From an uncultured Bacteroidota bacterium (GTDB lineage: Bacteria; Bacteroidota; Bacteroidia; Bacteroidales; P3), in NCBI GenBank assembly GCA_902777005.1, contig CACYSB010000010.1, positions 149,106 to 213,105 of the forward strand: a stretch of DNA of 64,000 bases, read 5' to 3'. Position numbers and translations under genes: made by a program. The notes under the pieces were generated by a model. It saw only the letters and a program-made list of their open reading frames with translations. It had not been told where the DNA came from and made no database searches. Positions 49,196-57,886 of this stretch are shown in pieces (positions within the stretch are counted from its first letter, which is position 1; every line of letters starts with the position of its first letter).

Positions 49196-50653
49196 TTATT
49201 GTTTCATTGTCATTTTGTATAGGTTGACAGACCCGTCGATGTCTTTTTCTGCAGCTGAGTTACCATACTTGTCAACATCGAACACATTCTTTGGCGAACG
49301 AGTGATGCTCAGCGGACCGCCCACACATCCACCGTCGCAGGCCATGCCTTCGAAGAAGTTGGCGGTTTCCTTCTTGGCACGCAGAAGGGCTAAATGCTGA
49401 CGGCATTGGTCAATACCGTTCATTACGCATGGGGTCACTCCTTCCAGCCCAAGTTTCTCGGCCACATGAACCACACCTTGGGCTATACCACCGCTCTTGG
49501 CGAAAATACGTCCGTAGAAAGAAGCATTGTCAAGGTTAGTGTCTTCACATTGCGTTGTGTCAATTCCTCGTGCATCGAGGAACGCCTGAAGTTCTTCAAA
49601 ACTCATCACACAATCAATCATTCCCTGTGTCTTCTCAAGCGTATACTCGAATTTCTTGGCGGCGCAAGGGCCGATGAAAACGACTTTTGCCGTAGGGTCG
49701 CTACGCTTGATGAGGCGTGCTGTGGTGATCATCGGCGATGGCGATGTGGATATGGCGTCCTTGAACTCTGGGAAGTTAGTCTCGATGAAACGTACAAAAG
49801 CTGGGCAACAACTGGTGGTCATCACTGGATTGTTGCTCTCTGCGGCCTTGTGCTGGAATTCACGAGCTTCTGTATACAGGGTGATATCTGCACCAAGGGC
49901 AGCTTCCACCACTTGGTGGAAACCGAGACGTTTGATGGCAGTGACAACCTGCTCTATGCGTCCGAAACGGCATTGTCCCACGATTGCTGGGGCAATGACC
50001 GCATAAACGCGGTATTTGGTATTCTCCTCACTCTGCTTCAGCATGTTGATAATGTCGAGTACCAACGAGCGGTCTGTAATGGCGCCAAAGGGGCAACTGA
50101 CCACACAGGCACCACAAGAGATGCATTTCTCGTTGTCAATGACGGCCTTGTCGTCTTCTTGACGGATACTCAGGGCCTTTGGCTTGCAACTTTTGATGCA
50201 GGGACGTTTTTGAGCAATGATGGCACTGTAAGGACAGGCAGCGGCACACTTGCCGCATTCTATGCATTTCTCCTTATCTATATGGCAACGGTGATTGACA
50301 ATGGTGATAGCGCCCTTGGGACACACCTCTTTGCAGGAGTGCATCATGCATCCACGACAGGCTTCGGTAACCAGCATGCCTGCAGCCGGACACTCGTCGC
50401 AAGCAGTCTCCATCACTTGCACTGGGTTCGGGTTATCCTTGTCTCCTCCCATGGCCATGTGGATACGTTCCTGAACAATGGCGCGTTCTTTATAGATGCA
50501 GCAGTTTAGCTCCGACTTTGGGCCAGGGCTTATGAGTTTGGGTATTTCTATATAAGCCTCATCAAGACCTCCTTCGTAAGCACGACGGATGACTTCCCTG
50601 AGGACTTTGTATTTTATCCATTGTACGTTAGTATCGAATAGTTTCTGCTCCAT
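49196..50653 (-). CDS. [FeFe] hydrogenase, group-B-like monomeric enzyme
   Basis: 485 residues from ATG 50653 (MEQKLFDTN); a TTG two codons earlier is an alternative. Residues 84-190 carry several [4Fe-4S] sites (CDECP, CRGC-x4-C-x3-CP, CIECGKCAAACP, CISCGACVVSCP). The H-cluster domain has all three loops: TSCCPAF at 280-286, GPCAAKK at 328-334 and EGMACDGGC at 435-443. Loop L1 keeps both cysteines, so proton-transfer chemistry should be possible. Phe instead of Trp after TSCCPA and the altered L3 fit the group B class abundant in gut anaerobes. It probably evolves H2 from reduced ferredoxin. It lies two bases after the phosphatase gene. Confidence 0.9.
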   Translation of the reverse strand: MEQKLFDTNVQWIKYKVLREVIRRAYEGGLDEAYIEIPKLISPGPKSELNCCIYKERAIVQERIHMAMGGDKDNPNPVQVMETACDECPAAGMLVTEACRGCMMHSCKEVCPKGAITIVNHRCHIDKEKCIECGKCAAACPYSAIIAQKRPCIKSCKPKALSIRQEDDKAVIDNEKCISCGACVVSCPFGAITDRSLVLDIINMLKQSEENTKYRVYAVIAPAIVGQCRFGRIEQVVTAIKRLGFHQVVEAALGADITLYTEAREFQHKAAESNNPVMTTSCCPAFVRFIETNFPEFKDAISTSPSPMITTARLIKRSDPTAKVVFIGPCAAKKFEYTLEKTQGMIDCVMSFEELQAFLDARGIDTTQCEDTNLDNASFYGRIFAKSGGIAQGVVHVAEKLGLEGVTPCVMNGIDQCRQHLALLRAKKETANFFEGMACDGGCVGGPLSITRSPKNVFDVDKYGNSAAEKDIDGSVNLYKMTMKQ

Positions 50654-50655
50654 AA

Positions 50656-51819
50656 TCAATCATAATTCACAGTTACATGTTTTCCCATCTTGCGGAGGTT
50701 CTCTGCCAAACGCTCGACAAGTTTAAGCTTCATCGTTATATCAATATCAAGCCCCTGATGGGCAGCGTTGACGTTTTGCCCGACAAAGAATACCACATGT
50801 GTAGCTTCCTCAAAGATAATGTTGGCCAGTAACGACCCTCCATCTTTCTTGGCGTAGGTCTTCGGCGTCAGATCTTTCACCGACACGTATTTCTCCGACA
50901 ACGCCAGCAGCCTCCTCAGAGTTATCACGCCCTCCGTCACCAGATCTATGCCGTCGATGAACCCTATCGGCGGCACATCCTTGTCAGGGAAGTCGAAGCT
51001 GGTCTTCAGTTGACGACCAATACAGCGGGCAACCACCTGAGAGGTTGTACCGCCGCACACAATGCGCTTGTCAGTGTCCATCATAAACCTATGGACATAT
51101 TCCTCGTCTTTTTCCTTGTCCACCGGCGGTCCCACCATGATGTGCACCATCGTGCGAGGACGCATGCGGATGGCCGCCACCGTGGTGTCGTCGCCAGGCT
51201 TGTCAAGGTAAAGGTCGTTGCAGGCCGATGCCAGCAGGCAGGCAGCAGCACGCGCCGACATGTGGGGGTCGATATTGTGGTCGAGGTGATCCATTATCTC
51301 TTTGCGCTGCCAGCCGAAGTTCAGCATCTGGCCGATGCCGGCATGTATGGTGCCGTCGCTCATCACGAAGACCATGTCGCCATCGTCAAGCTCAAGCTCG
51401 CTGACGAACACGCGCTTGTCGTAGACGTTCAGCTCCTCACGTGGGAAATCGCAGGTGTGGCCGTGATGGTACCAGATAGCCTCAGGGTTGTCAAACTCGA
51501 AGAGATGTCCCCTACCCTCGTTGTTGACGTGGATGATGGAGAATGTGCTATAAGCCACACCGCGTTCCTTGCACACAGGTAGCGTCTGAATAATGGTACC
51601 GACACAATCCTCTATGTCGGCACCGCCGGCCACCATCGTACAGAGTATCTTGCTCGTTAGCGTGGAAAGTATGTTGGCTTTCACTCCACTCCCAAGTCCG
51701 TCAGCAAGCACTAACGTCGTCCACTCACCATCCGAGGTCATCTCTACGTTGTCCCCGCAGAGTTCCTCGCCATAGTGGTTCAGCGATGTGTATCCGTATT
51801 CTACACAGAGTTGTTTCAT
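50656..51819 (-). CDS. SpoIIE/PP2C-type protein phosphatase
   Basis: 387 residues. Residues 1 to about 220 form a PP2C-like serine/threonine phosphatase domain with the metal-binding aspartates in LVLADGLGSGVKANIL, VFVMSDGTIHAGI and KPGDDTTVAAIR. Residues 220-387 are a second domain (VGPPVDKEKDEEYVHRF ... GQNVNAAHQGLDI) whose family I cannot name. It lies between the sensory and catalytic hydrogenase genes, the setting known for PAS-containing HydS proteins. It is therefore a strong candidate for the output partner that turns a hydrogen or redox signal into dephosphorylation of an unknown target. Confidence 0.88.
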   Translation of the reverse strand: MKQLCVEYGYTSLNHYGEELCGDNVEMTSDGEWTTLVLADGLGSGVKANILSTLTSKILCTMVAGGADIEDCVGTIIQTLPVCKERGVAYSTFSIIHVNNEGRGHLFEFDNPEAIWYHHGHTCDFPREELNVYDKRVFVSELELDDGDMVFVMSDGTIHAGIGQMLNFGWQRKEIMDHLDHNIDPHMSARAAACLLASACNDLYLDKPGDDTTVAAIRMRPRTMVHIMVGPPVDKEKDEEYVHRFMMDTDKRIVCGGTTSQVVARCIGRQLKTSFDFPDKDVPPIGFIDGIDLVTEGVITLRRLLALSEKYVSVKDLTPKTYAKKDGGSLLANIIFEEATHVVFFVGQNVNAAHQGLDIDITMKLKLVERLAENLRKMGKHVTVNYD

Positions 51820-51836
51820 AGTTCACTATTCACCAT

Positions 51837-53597
51837 TCACTTATCACTAACCCTTGCTGTTTTCCAATCTGTAGGACGCCCATCCACGCCGAGGTCACCC
51901 TGGCCGTCGCTGAGCGTCTTTTTCAACTTCAGCAGGGCCACCTTGGTCTCTGCCGTGGTCTCGCCAAGCAGCGAAGCTATCTCCTGCGCCACACGCATCT
52001 GCTTCATGATGAGGTCGTCGGTGGTGCTGATGGTGTCCATTCTCACCTTCTCCAACTTCTTGTCGTAGTTCACCATCTCAGAGATGTCCTTCATCAAGCC
52101 GAAGAGCAGGTTCTGCTCACTCAGCAGACTCACCGTGAGGCTCAGGTAGCGGTTCGTGGCTTGAATGTGCAACTGCGGGTTCTCAACACGCTGCTTCTTA
52201 GAGTAGGCATTGTAGAAATCTATTGGCTGGAAGCTCTCGGCCACAGGACGGCCAACCACACTCTCCGGCGTACCGTTGAGACCAAGCATCTTCATGGCCG
52301 ACGCGTTGATATCTACAATGTTCATGTCGGGGTCGACTATCATCACTCCCTCCGGCGAGTTGCGCACGATATCCACTGCCAGACTCTCAGCGCGTTTGCG
52401 CATATAAGGCAGGCAGATGTCTATGTCGGCATAGCCGTTCACAACAGCCCATGCTTTCTCGCGGCAGGTGCGGTAGCCACAGGCTCCACAGTCAAGTTCA
52501 TCGGCCTTGGTATACTTGCCGGTACGGCGTAGCACATCCTCGATTTCCTTTTCTGATGCGGGACGGCTTTTAGCGCGCAGCCGCGGATATGCATAGGCAA
52601 GCTGTACCCCTGCTTCCGGGGCCGGCAGATGTTTGCGCATAGCCAATTCCTGTTCTACATAACGGTCAATATCGGCCTCTGCCTTTATCATACCGCCTTC
52701 GCGGGATATGGAACATGGGCCGTTGATGCAGCCGCCTGGACAGACGTTCATCTCTATGAACACGTGGTCCATCGATTCTATGTTGTCCAGGACATCGGTT
52801 ATGCGGTCCACACCGTCCACCGACATGTATCGGTAGCCTTCCGGCAACGCGTCGAACGAACGTATGATGCCCTGCGTGGCAGGATAGGCTTTGGCTCGGT
52901 TGGCAACCGTGTTCTCGTCGCATACCGTCAGCCTGTTGATGGTGTTCAGGTCGATGCCGTTCTCTTCGAAAAGCTGCAGCAGCTCCTCGAATGTAATGAC
53001 AGCGTCTATCGCATGCTCGTCGGCCTCCCGTTTCTTCGCGATGCAGGGTCCTATGAAAACCAGCTTGAGGTCGGGGTCGTTGCGGCGCAGCATCTTGGCG
53101 TGCGCCACCATCGGCGAGTTGACAGGGGCCAGATAAGGCAAAGCTTTGGGATAGTACATCTGTATCAAGCGGCAGGCTGCCGGGCAAGCCGATGTGATGA
53201 AATTACGCATCTCGCCTTTGGCAAGTACACGCTTGTATTCTTCAGTAACGGCTTGGGCTCCCACGGCTGTTTCCTCTGCGATGCAAAAACCAAGCTTGGC
53301 TAATGCTATGCGCAGTATGGAGAAATCCTCCTGGCCAAGACTGCTGATGAATGACGGCGCCACGGTGGCTGCCACACGTGCCCCACTTTTCAGCAACTCT
53401 CGCACCACTGGCAGTTCACTGTGCTCTATCTTGGCATGCTGTGGACACACCTTTGTACAATGACCACACAGAATACAGTGTTCCTCGATTATCTGCGCAT
53501 GATGGTCCTTGATATTGATTGCTTTCACTGGACATTCACGCAGACAGCGGTAGCAGTCTTTGCATTGAACAGTCTTGAATTCCAGATATTCCGACAT
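51837..53597 (-). CDS. hydS: sensory [FeFe]-hydrogenase homologue with PAS domain (HydS type, group C)
   Basis: 586 residues. Residues 12-52 hold two [4Fe-4S] motifs (CKDCYRCLRECP, CILCGHCTKVCP). Residues about 75-300 form an H-cluster domain with loops TSACPAA (135-141), FIGPCIAKK (181-189) and NVCPGGC (284-290). The second L1 cysteine, used for proton transfer in catalytic enzymes, is Ala, as in known HydS proteins with slow turnover. Residues 369-395 give an extra Fe-S site (CGACGYRTC ... C). About 405-520 is a PAS domain (SPEGVMIVDPDMNIVDINASA), and a helical tail follows. It lacks a kinase domain, so the neighbouring SpoIIE-type phosphatase is the likely output. Confidence 0.9.
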   Translation of the reverse strand: MSEYLEFKTVQCKDCYRCLRECPVKAINIKDHHAQIIEEHCILCGHCTKVCPQHAKIEHSELPVVRELLKSGARVAATVAPSFISSLGQEDFSILRIALAKLGFCIAEETAVGAQAVTEEYKRVLAKGEMRNFITSACPAACRLIQMYYPKALPYLAPVNSPMVAHAKMLRRNDPDLKLVFIGPCIAKKREADEHAIDAVITFEELLQLFEENGIDLNTINRLTVCDENTVANRAKAYPATQGIIRSFDALPEGYRYMSVDGVDRITDVLDNIESMDHVFIEMNVCPGGCINGPCSISREGGMIKAEADIDRYVEQELAMRKHLPAPEAGVQLAYAYPRLRAKSRPASEKEIEDVLRRTGKYTKADELDCGACGYRTCREKAWAVVNGYADIDICLPYMRKRAESLAVDIVRNSPEGVMIVDPDMNIVDINASAMKMLGLNGTPESVVGRPVAESFQPIDFYNAYSKKQRVENPQLHIQATNRYLSLTVSLLSEQNLLFGLMKDISEMVNYDKKLEKVRMDTISTTDDLIMKQMRVAQEIASLLGETTAETKVALLKLKKTLSDGQGDLGVDGRPTDWKTARVSDK

Positions 53598-53618
53598 GAT
53601 TCTTCTGTTAGCGTTTTG

Positions 53619-53918
53619 TTAGTTTAGGAATAGTTTGGGATAGATTTCTTTGGCGAACAGTTCCTCCACATTGCCAGCATTGACACTGTGCAAGATGAAC
53701 CCATCCGGGATCTCTTCCACCTGTGGGCCACGCTCCGCAGGCTCCATGCCTTCACACCCCACGGTCACTCCTTTGGCGCAATGCCCCAGGCAAAAGCTTG
53801 CTTGTAGCTCGATGACATCTTCCACATCATACTTTTTCAGCACTTCTTTGAAGGCTTCAATAACTTCGTATGACCCTTTCAAATGGCATGAACTGCCAAC
53901 ACACACTTTGATTGTCAT
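53619..53918 (-). CDS. thioredoxin-like [2Fe-2S] ferredoxin (NuoE/HydC-like)
   Basis: 99 residues with the four cluster cysteines arranged as in thioredoxin-like ferredoxins: C-x4-C near the N-terminus (VCVGSSCHLKG) and C-x3-C in the middle (ASFCLGHCAKGVTVG). Such domains shuttle electrons to hydrogenases or NADH-oxidising subunits. It lies between ppdK and the HydS gene (gaps of 27 and 21 bases), so it is likely a redox partner of one or both hydrogenase-like proteins. Confidence 0.88.
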   Translation of the reverse strand: MTIKVCVGSSCHLKGSYEVIEAFKEVLKKYDVEDVIELQASFCLGHCAKGVTVGCEGMEPAERGPQVEEIPDGFILHSVNAGNVEELFAKEIYPKLFLN

Positions 53919-53945
53919 ATTAATGTATTGTATTTTCCAGTTGCT

Positions 53946-56717
53946 TTACATCTCTCTGGCTTCCTTGATGGCAGCCTGGGCTGCAGCCAGACGTGCCACA
54001 GGCACGCGGAATGGCGAGCAACTGACGTATGTCATTCCGTTCTTGTAGAAGAACTCGGCTGCCGTCGGGTCGCCACCATGCTCACCGCATACGCCGCACT
54101 TCAACTCAGGACGGGTCGAGCGGCCACGCTCGATACCAATCTTCACCAATTCACCCACACACTCGCGGTCGAAGTTGTTGAACGGGTCGGCAGGTATAAT
54201 CTTTTCGTCGACATAAGTCTTCACGATAGCATTCACATCGTCACGGCTGAAGCCGAAAGTCATCTGCGTCAAGTCGTTGGTGCCGAAGCTGAAGAACTCG
54301 GCCACCTCGGCAATCTGGTTGGCAACCAGTGCGGCACGCGGTATCTCTATCATGGTGCCGAACTTGTAGTTGAACTTGATGCCATACTTGGCCTCCACCT
54401 CGTCCTTCACACGGTTTGCAAGGGCTTTCTGATGCTTGAGCTCGGCGGCATTTATGGTCAAAGGCACCATGATCTCGAGCATCGGGTTGAAACCTTCCTT
54501 CATCAATTCCACGGTGGCACTGAAGAGGGCACGGAACTGCATCTCGGTGATTTCGGGATAGATGATACCCAGACGCACACCGCGGAGACCCATCATTGGG
54601 TTCACCTCGTGCATGCTCTCGATGCGGGCGTGCAACTGCTCGTACTCCAAACCACGGGCTTTGGCCACCTCGCGCTGTTTCTCCTCGGTCTGAGGGACAA
54701 ACTCATGCAGCGGGGGATCCATCAGACGGAAGGTCAAGGGTTTGCCGTCCATGACTTTCAGAGTACCCTTGGCGCTCTCACGCACGTAGGGCTCCAGTTC
54801 GTCCAATGCAGCCTTGCGGGCTTCCAGTGTGTCAGCCAGAATCATATTGCGTAACTTCTCCAGGGGCACCTCGCTGTTCTCGCCGTAGAACATGTGCTCT
54901 ATGCGGAACAGACCGATACCTTCGGCGCCGAAATCAATAGCCTTCTGTGCATCGGCAGGGTTGTCGGCGTTGGTGCGCACACCCATCTTGCGGAATTTGT
55001 CCACCAACTTCATGAACTGCTGGAACATGGGGTTCTCGGTGGCGTTGATCATCTTCACCTCTTCGTCATAGACCCAGCCCTTCGAGCCATTGAGGCTGAG
55101 CAGGTCACCCTCATGGAAGGTCTTGCCGTTGATGGTCACGGTGCCGTGATCCTCGACGTTCACTTTCTTCTTGCCGTACTGGTCGGTGCTTACGGATGTC
55201 TTCTCCATTTCAATCTTCACGGCATCGCAACCCACAATGCAGCACTTGCCCCAGCCGCGGGCCACAAGGGCTGCATGCGAGGTCATACCACCACGGGCGG
55301 TGAGGATACCGTCGGCAGCACGCATACCTTCAACATCCTCGGGGTTGGTCTCCTCGCGGACGAGAATATTCTTGATACCGGCAGCCTGATATTCTTTGGC
55401 CTTCTCGCTGGTGAGGGCAATGACACCCACGGCACCGCCAGGGCCTGCGGGCAGACCTTTGGCCAGCACTTCGTGCTTCTTCTCGTCGGCGGCGTCCAGA
55501 ATAGGATGCAGCAGTTCGTCAAGCTGTGCAGGCGATATGCGCATCACCACCTCGCTCTCGTCGATGAGGCCTTCCTTGAGCATGTCCATTGCCATAGTCA
55601 GAGCGGCAACACCGGTGCGCTTGCCGACGCGGCACTGCAGCATATAGAGTTTACCGTCCTGGATGGTGAACTCAATGTCAAGCATGTCATGATAGTTCTT
55701 CTCCAGAATGCTGCGGATGTCGCAGAGTTCTTTATAGGTGTCGGGCATAAGCTCCTGCATCGAGTGCATGTGCTTGTTCTGCTCGTTCTTCGTGTCGTCG
55801 TTCAGGGGGTTGGGGGTGCGGATACCGGCCACCACATCTTCGCCCTGGGCGTTGATGAGCCACTCACCGTAGAACTGGTTGTCGCCAGTGGCGGGGTTGC
55901 GTGTGAAGGCCACGCCGGTGGCGCTGGTGTCGCCCATGTTGCCGAAGACCATGGCCTGCACATTCACTGCAGTGCCCCAATCGTCTGGAATACCCTCGAT
56001 CTTACGGTAGCTGACAGCCTTCTTGCCGTTCCAGCTCTTGAACACGGCCTTGATGCCGCCTTCCATCTGGGCGCGGGCGTCGTCCGGGAACTCCACACCG
56101 AGCACCTCTTTCACGCGCACCTTGAAAGCGTCGGCGAGCTTCATCAGGTCGTCGGCAGTCATTTCGGTGTCGCTCTTGTAGCCCTTGACGGCCTTGTACT
56201 CGTCGAGCATGTCGTCGAGCTGCTTGCGGATGCCTTTGCCGTCAGCGGGCTCGATGCCCTCGCTCTTCTCCATCACCACATCGGCGTACATCATGATAAG
56301 ACGACGGTACGAGTCATACACAAAGCGTGGGTTGTTGGTCTTCTTCAGCATACCGGGGATAGTCTTGCTGCTCAGACCGATGTTCAGCACAGTGTCCATC
56401 ATGCCGGGCATCGACGAGCGGGCGCCGGAACGGCAGCTCACAAGGAGAGGATTCTCCGCATCGTCGTACTTCATGCCCATAATCTTCTCAATATTCTCGA
56501 CGCCTTTCCAGACCTCGTCCATCAGGCCAGCGGGCAGTTCGCAATTGTTGGCGTAGTAAGCCGTGCAGCACTCGGTAGTGATAGTGAGACCGGCAGGCAC
56601 AGGGAGGCCCAGCAGGCACATCTCGGCGAGGTTGGCACCCTTGCCACCCAGGAGGTTCTTCATGTCAGCTTTTCCTTCGGCAGTCTTGCCGCCAAACGTG
56701 TAAACGTACTTAGTCAT
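53946..56717 (-). CDS. ppdK: pyruvate, phosphate dikinase
   Basis: 923 residues. It interconverts pyruvate + ATP + Pi and PEP + AMP + PPi. The N-terminal ATP-grasp domain starts with VYTFGGKTAEGKADMKNLLGG. The phospho-histidine is in GGMTSHAALVARGWG (about residue 480). The C-terminal PEP barrel includes FGTNDLTQMTFGFSRDD and the catalytic Cys region KCGVCGEHGGDP. It is the first gene after the promoter at 56776-56783, and heads a same-strand run that also includes pckA, so both PEP-forming or PEP-consuming enzymes would be coexpressed with the hydrogenases. Confidence 0.97.
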   Translation of the reverse strand: MTKYVYTFGGKTAEGKADMKNLLGGKGANLAEMCLLGLPVPAGLTITTECCTAYYANNCELPAGLMDEVWKGVENIEKIMGMKYDDAENPLLVSCRSGARSSMPGMMDTVLNIGLSSKTIPGMLKKTNNPRFVYDSYRRLIMMYADVVMEKSEGIEPADGKGIRKQLDDMLDEYKAVKGYKSDTEMTADDLMKLADAFKVRVKEVLGVEFPDDARAQMEGGIKAVFKSWNGKKAVSYRKIEGIPDDWGTAVNVQAMVFGNMGDTSATGVAFTRNPATGDNQFYGEWLINAQGEDVVAGIRTPNPLNDDTKNEQNKHMHSMQELMPDTYKELCDIRSILEKNYHDMLDIEFTIQDGKLYMLQCRVGKRTGVAALTMAMDMLKEGLIDESEVVMRISPAQLDELLHPILDAADEKKHEVLAKGLPAGPGGAVGVIALTSEKAKEYQAAGIKNILVREETNPEDVEGMRAADGILTARGGMTSHAALVARGWGKCCIVGCDAVKIEMEKTSVSTDQYGKKKVNVEDHGTVTINGKTFHEGDLLSLNGSKGWVYDEEVKMINATENPMFQQFMKLVDKFRKMGVRTNADNPADAQKAIDFGAEGIGLFRIEHMFYGENSEVPLEKLRNMILADTLEARKAALDELEPYVRESAKGTLKVMDGKPLTFRLMDPPLHEFVPQTEEKQREVAKARGLEYEQLHARIESMHEVNPMMGLRGVRLGIIYPEITEMQFRALFSATVELMKEGFNPMLEIMVPLTINAAELKHQKALANRVKDEVEAKYGIKFNYKFGTMIEIPRAALVANQIAEVAEFFSFGTNDLTQMTFGFSRDDVNAIVKTYVDEKIIPADPFNNFDRECVGELVKIGIERGRSTRPELKCGVCGEHGGDPTAAEFFYKNGMTYVSCSPFRVPVARLAAAQAAIKEAREM

Positions 56718-56775
56718 CTTGTTTAAAATATTTATTGTTAGATTATTATTTAATATTTCCCATTTTTAGAGACTG

Positions 56776-56783
56776 CAAAGATA
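56776..56783 (-). promoter_or_regulatory. promoter of the ppdK-hydrogenase-pckA-gcvP operon
   Basis: TATCTTTG on the minus strand, 59 bases before the ppdK start. No comparable box was found in the short gaps between the following seven genes. Confidence 0.6.
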
Positions 56784-56862
56784 CGAATTTTTTTTTATAT
56801 ACGCGAAAAAAGTTATCCACAGTCATGCAAACCACATAATCAGCTGTGACACTCCGACACCG

Positions 56863-56948
56863 CTTCGTACCCTCTCCGTATCCCCTCCGACCAAAAACCG
56901 TTAAACAACCGGTGAACAGTCGGAGCGGGTACGGAGCGGGTACGGTGA
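56863..56948. repeat. intergenic hairpin repeat family, copy 6
   Basis: The best-formed copy. Left arm CCCTCTCCGTATCCCCTCCG + AC and right arm GTCGGAGCGGGTACGGAGCG + GG pair at about 19 of 22 positions around a loop CAAAAACCGTTAAACAACCG + GTGAACA. It lies directly downstream of xerD and may serve as its 3' end. Confidence 0.85.
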
Positions 56949-56959
56949 GACTCCGGACA

Positions 56960-57886
56960 CTATTTTTTACTGTAATGGGGATGGTAGGCGGCGATGGTGT
57001 TGCGGAGAGTATCGCGCGTCAAATGTGTATAAATCTCTGTGGTGCTGATACTTTCATGGCCAAGCATCTCCTGGACGGCACGTAGGTCGGCACCGTTCTC
57101 GACAAGCTCGGTGGCGAAGCTATGGCGCAGGGAATGAGGACTGACGGTTTTTTTGATGCCGGCGGCGGCCACGGCGTCGCGCAGCATGATGAAGACCATC
57201 TGGCGTGTGAGGTGATGCCCGCGGCGGTTTAGGAATACATACTTATCCTCGCCGGGCTTCACCGGTACATGGCTGCGCACATTATGTATGTATGTGAGCA
57301 TCAGTTCGAGGGCGCGCTCGTTGATGGGCACCCAGCGCTCTTTGTCACCCTTGCCGATGACCTGCAGGTACTGCTCGTCGACGTAGATATTAGAAAGCTT
57401 GAGGTTGACAAGCTCCGACACCCGCAACCCGCAACCGTAGAGCACCTCTACTATGGTGTAGTTGCGCTCGCCTTCAGGTGTACTGCGGTCGAAGGTCTGC
57501 TGGATGAGCGTGACTTCGTCGTCGTTGAGTACGTCGGGTAAATGTTTTGGACGGATAGGCAAGTCGAGGAGGTCTGCGGGGCTCTCCTTGATGGCATCCT
57601 CGATAACAAGCATGTGGAAGAACATACGCCAGCCGGATATCATGCGACGCTGTGAAGTGGGTGCTATCTCGAGGTCTGAGAAGTGCTTCAACAACAACTG
57701 TAAGTCACGCAGTGTTATCTGCTCCGGTTCAAGATGTTGCTCGACAGCAAAACGCTCCAGGTGGGCAAAGTCGTGCATGTAGGCTTCGACACTGTTGTCG
57801 GCCATACCGCGCTCTAGCTTGAGGTATGTCTCGTAGTCACGCCTATAGCGGGCCCACGTGCGTTCTATTTCTGCCGTTTTGTCCAT
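56960..57886 (-). CDS. xerD: site-specific tyrosine recombinase XerD
   Basis: 308 residues. It resolves chromosome dimers at dif together with XerC. It has an N-terminal SAM-like core-binding domain and a C-terminal catalytic domain with the full set: Arg in YGCGLRVSEL, Lys in GKGDKERWVP, HSLRHSFAT (H-x-x-R), His in MLGHESISTTEIYTHL, and the nucleophile Tyr of that block. The length and the SPHSLRHSFATELVENGADL wording match Xer proteins rather than integrases. It overlaps the 3' end of mtgA by 22 bases, so the two are probably cotranscribed. It shows no sign of being part of a mobile element. Confidence 0.93.
   Translation of the reverse strand: MDKTAEIERTWARYRRDYETYLKLERGMADNSVEAYMHDFAHLERFAVEQHLEPEQITLRDLQLLLKHFSDLEIAPTSQRRMISGWRMFFHMLVIEDAIKESPADLLDLPIRPKHLPDVLNDDEVTLIQQTFDRSTPEGERNYTIVEVLYGCGLRVSELVNLKLSNIYVDEQYLQVIGKGDKERWVPINERALELMLTYIHNVRSHVPVKPGEDKYVFLNRRGHHLTRQMVFIMLRDAVAAAGIKKTVSPHSLRHSFATELVENGADLRAVQEMLGHESISTTEIYTHLTRDTLRNTIAAYHPHYSKK

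Noticed and set aside
54894..56726. 610-residue open frame on the plus strand
   Set aside because: Antisense shadow of ppdK, His/Leu/Val-rich with no family signature.
56960..57886. Tyrosine recombinase as sign of an integrated element
   Set aside because: Its sequence and its overlap with mtgA mark it as housekeeping XerD. There is no att duplication, tRNA or phage gene nearby.
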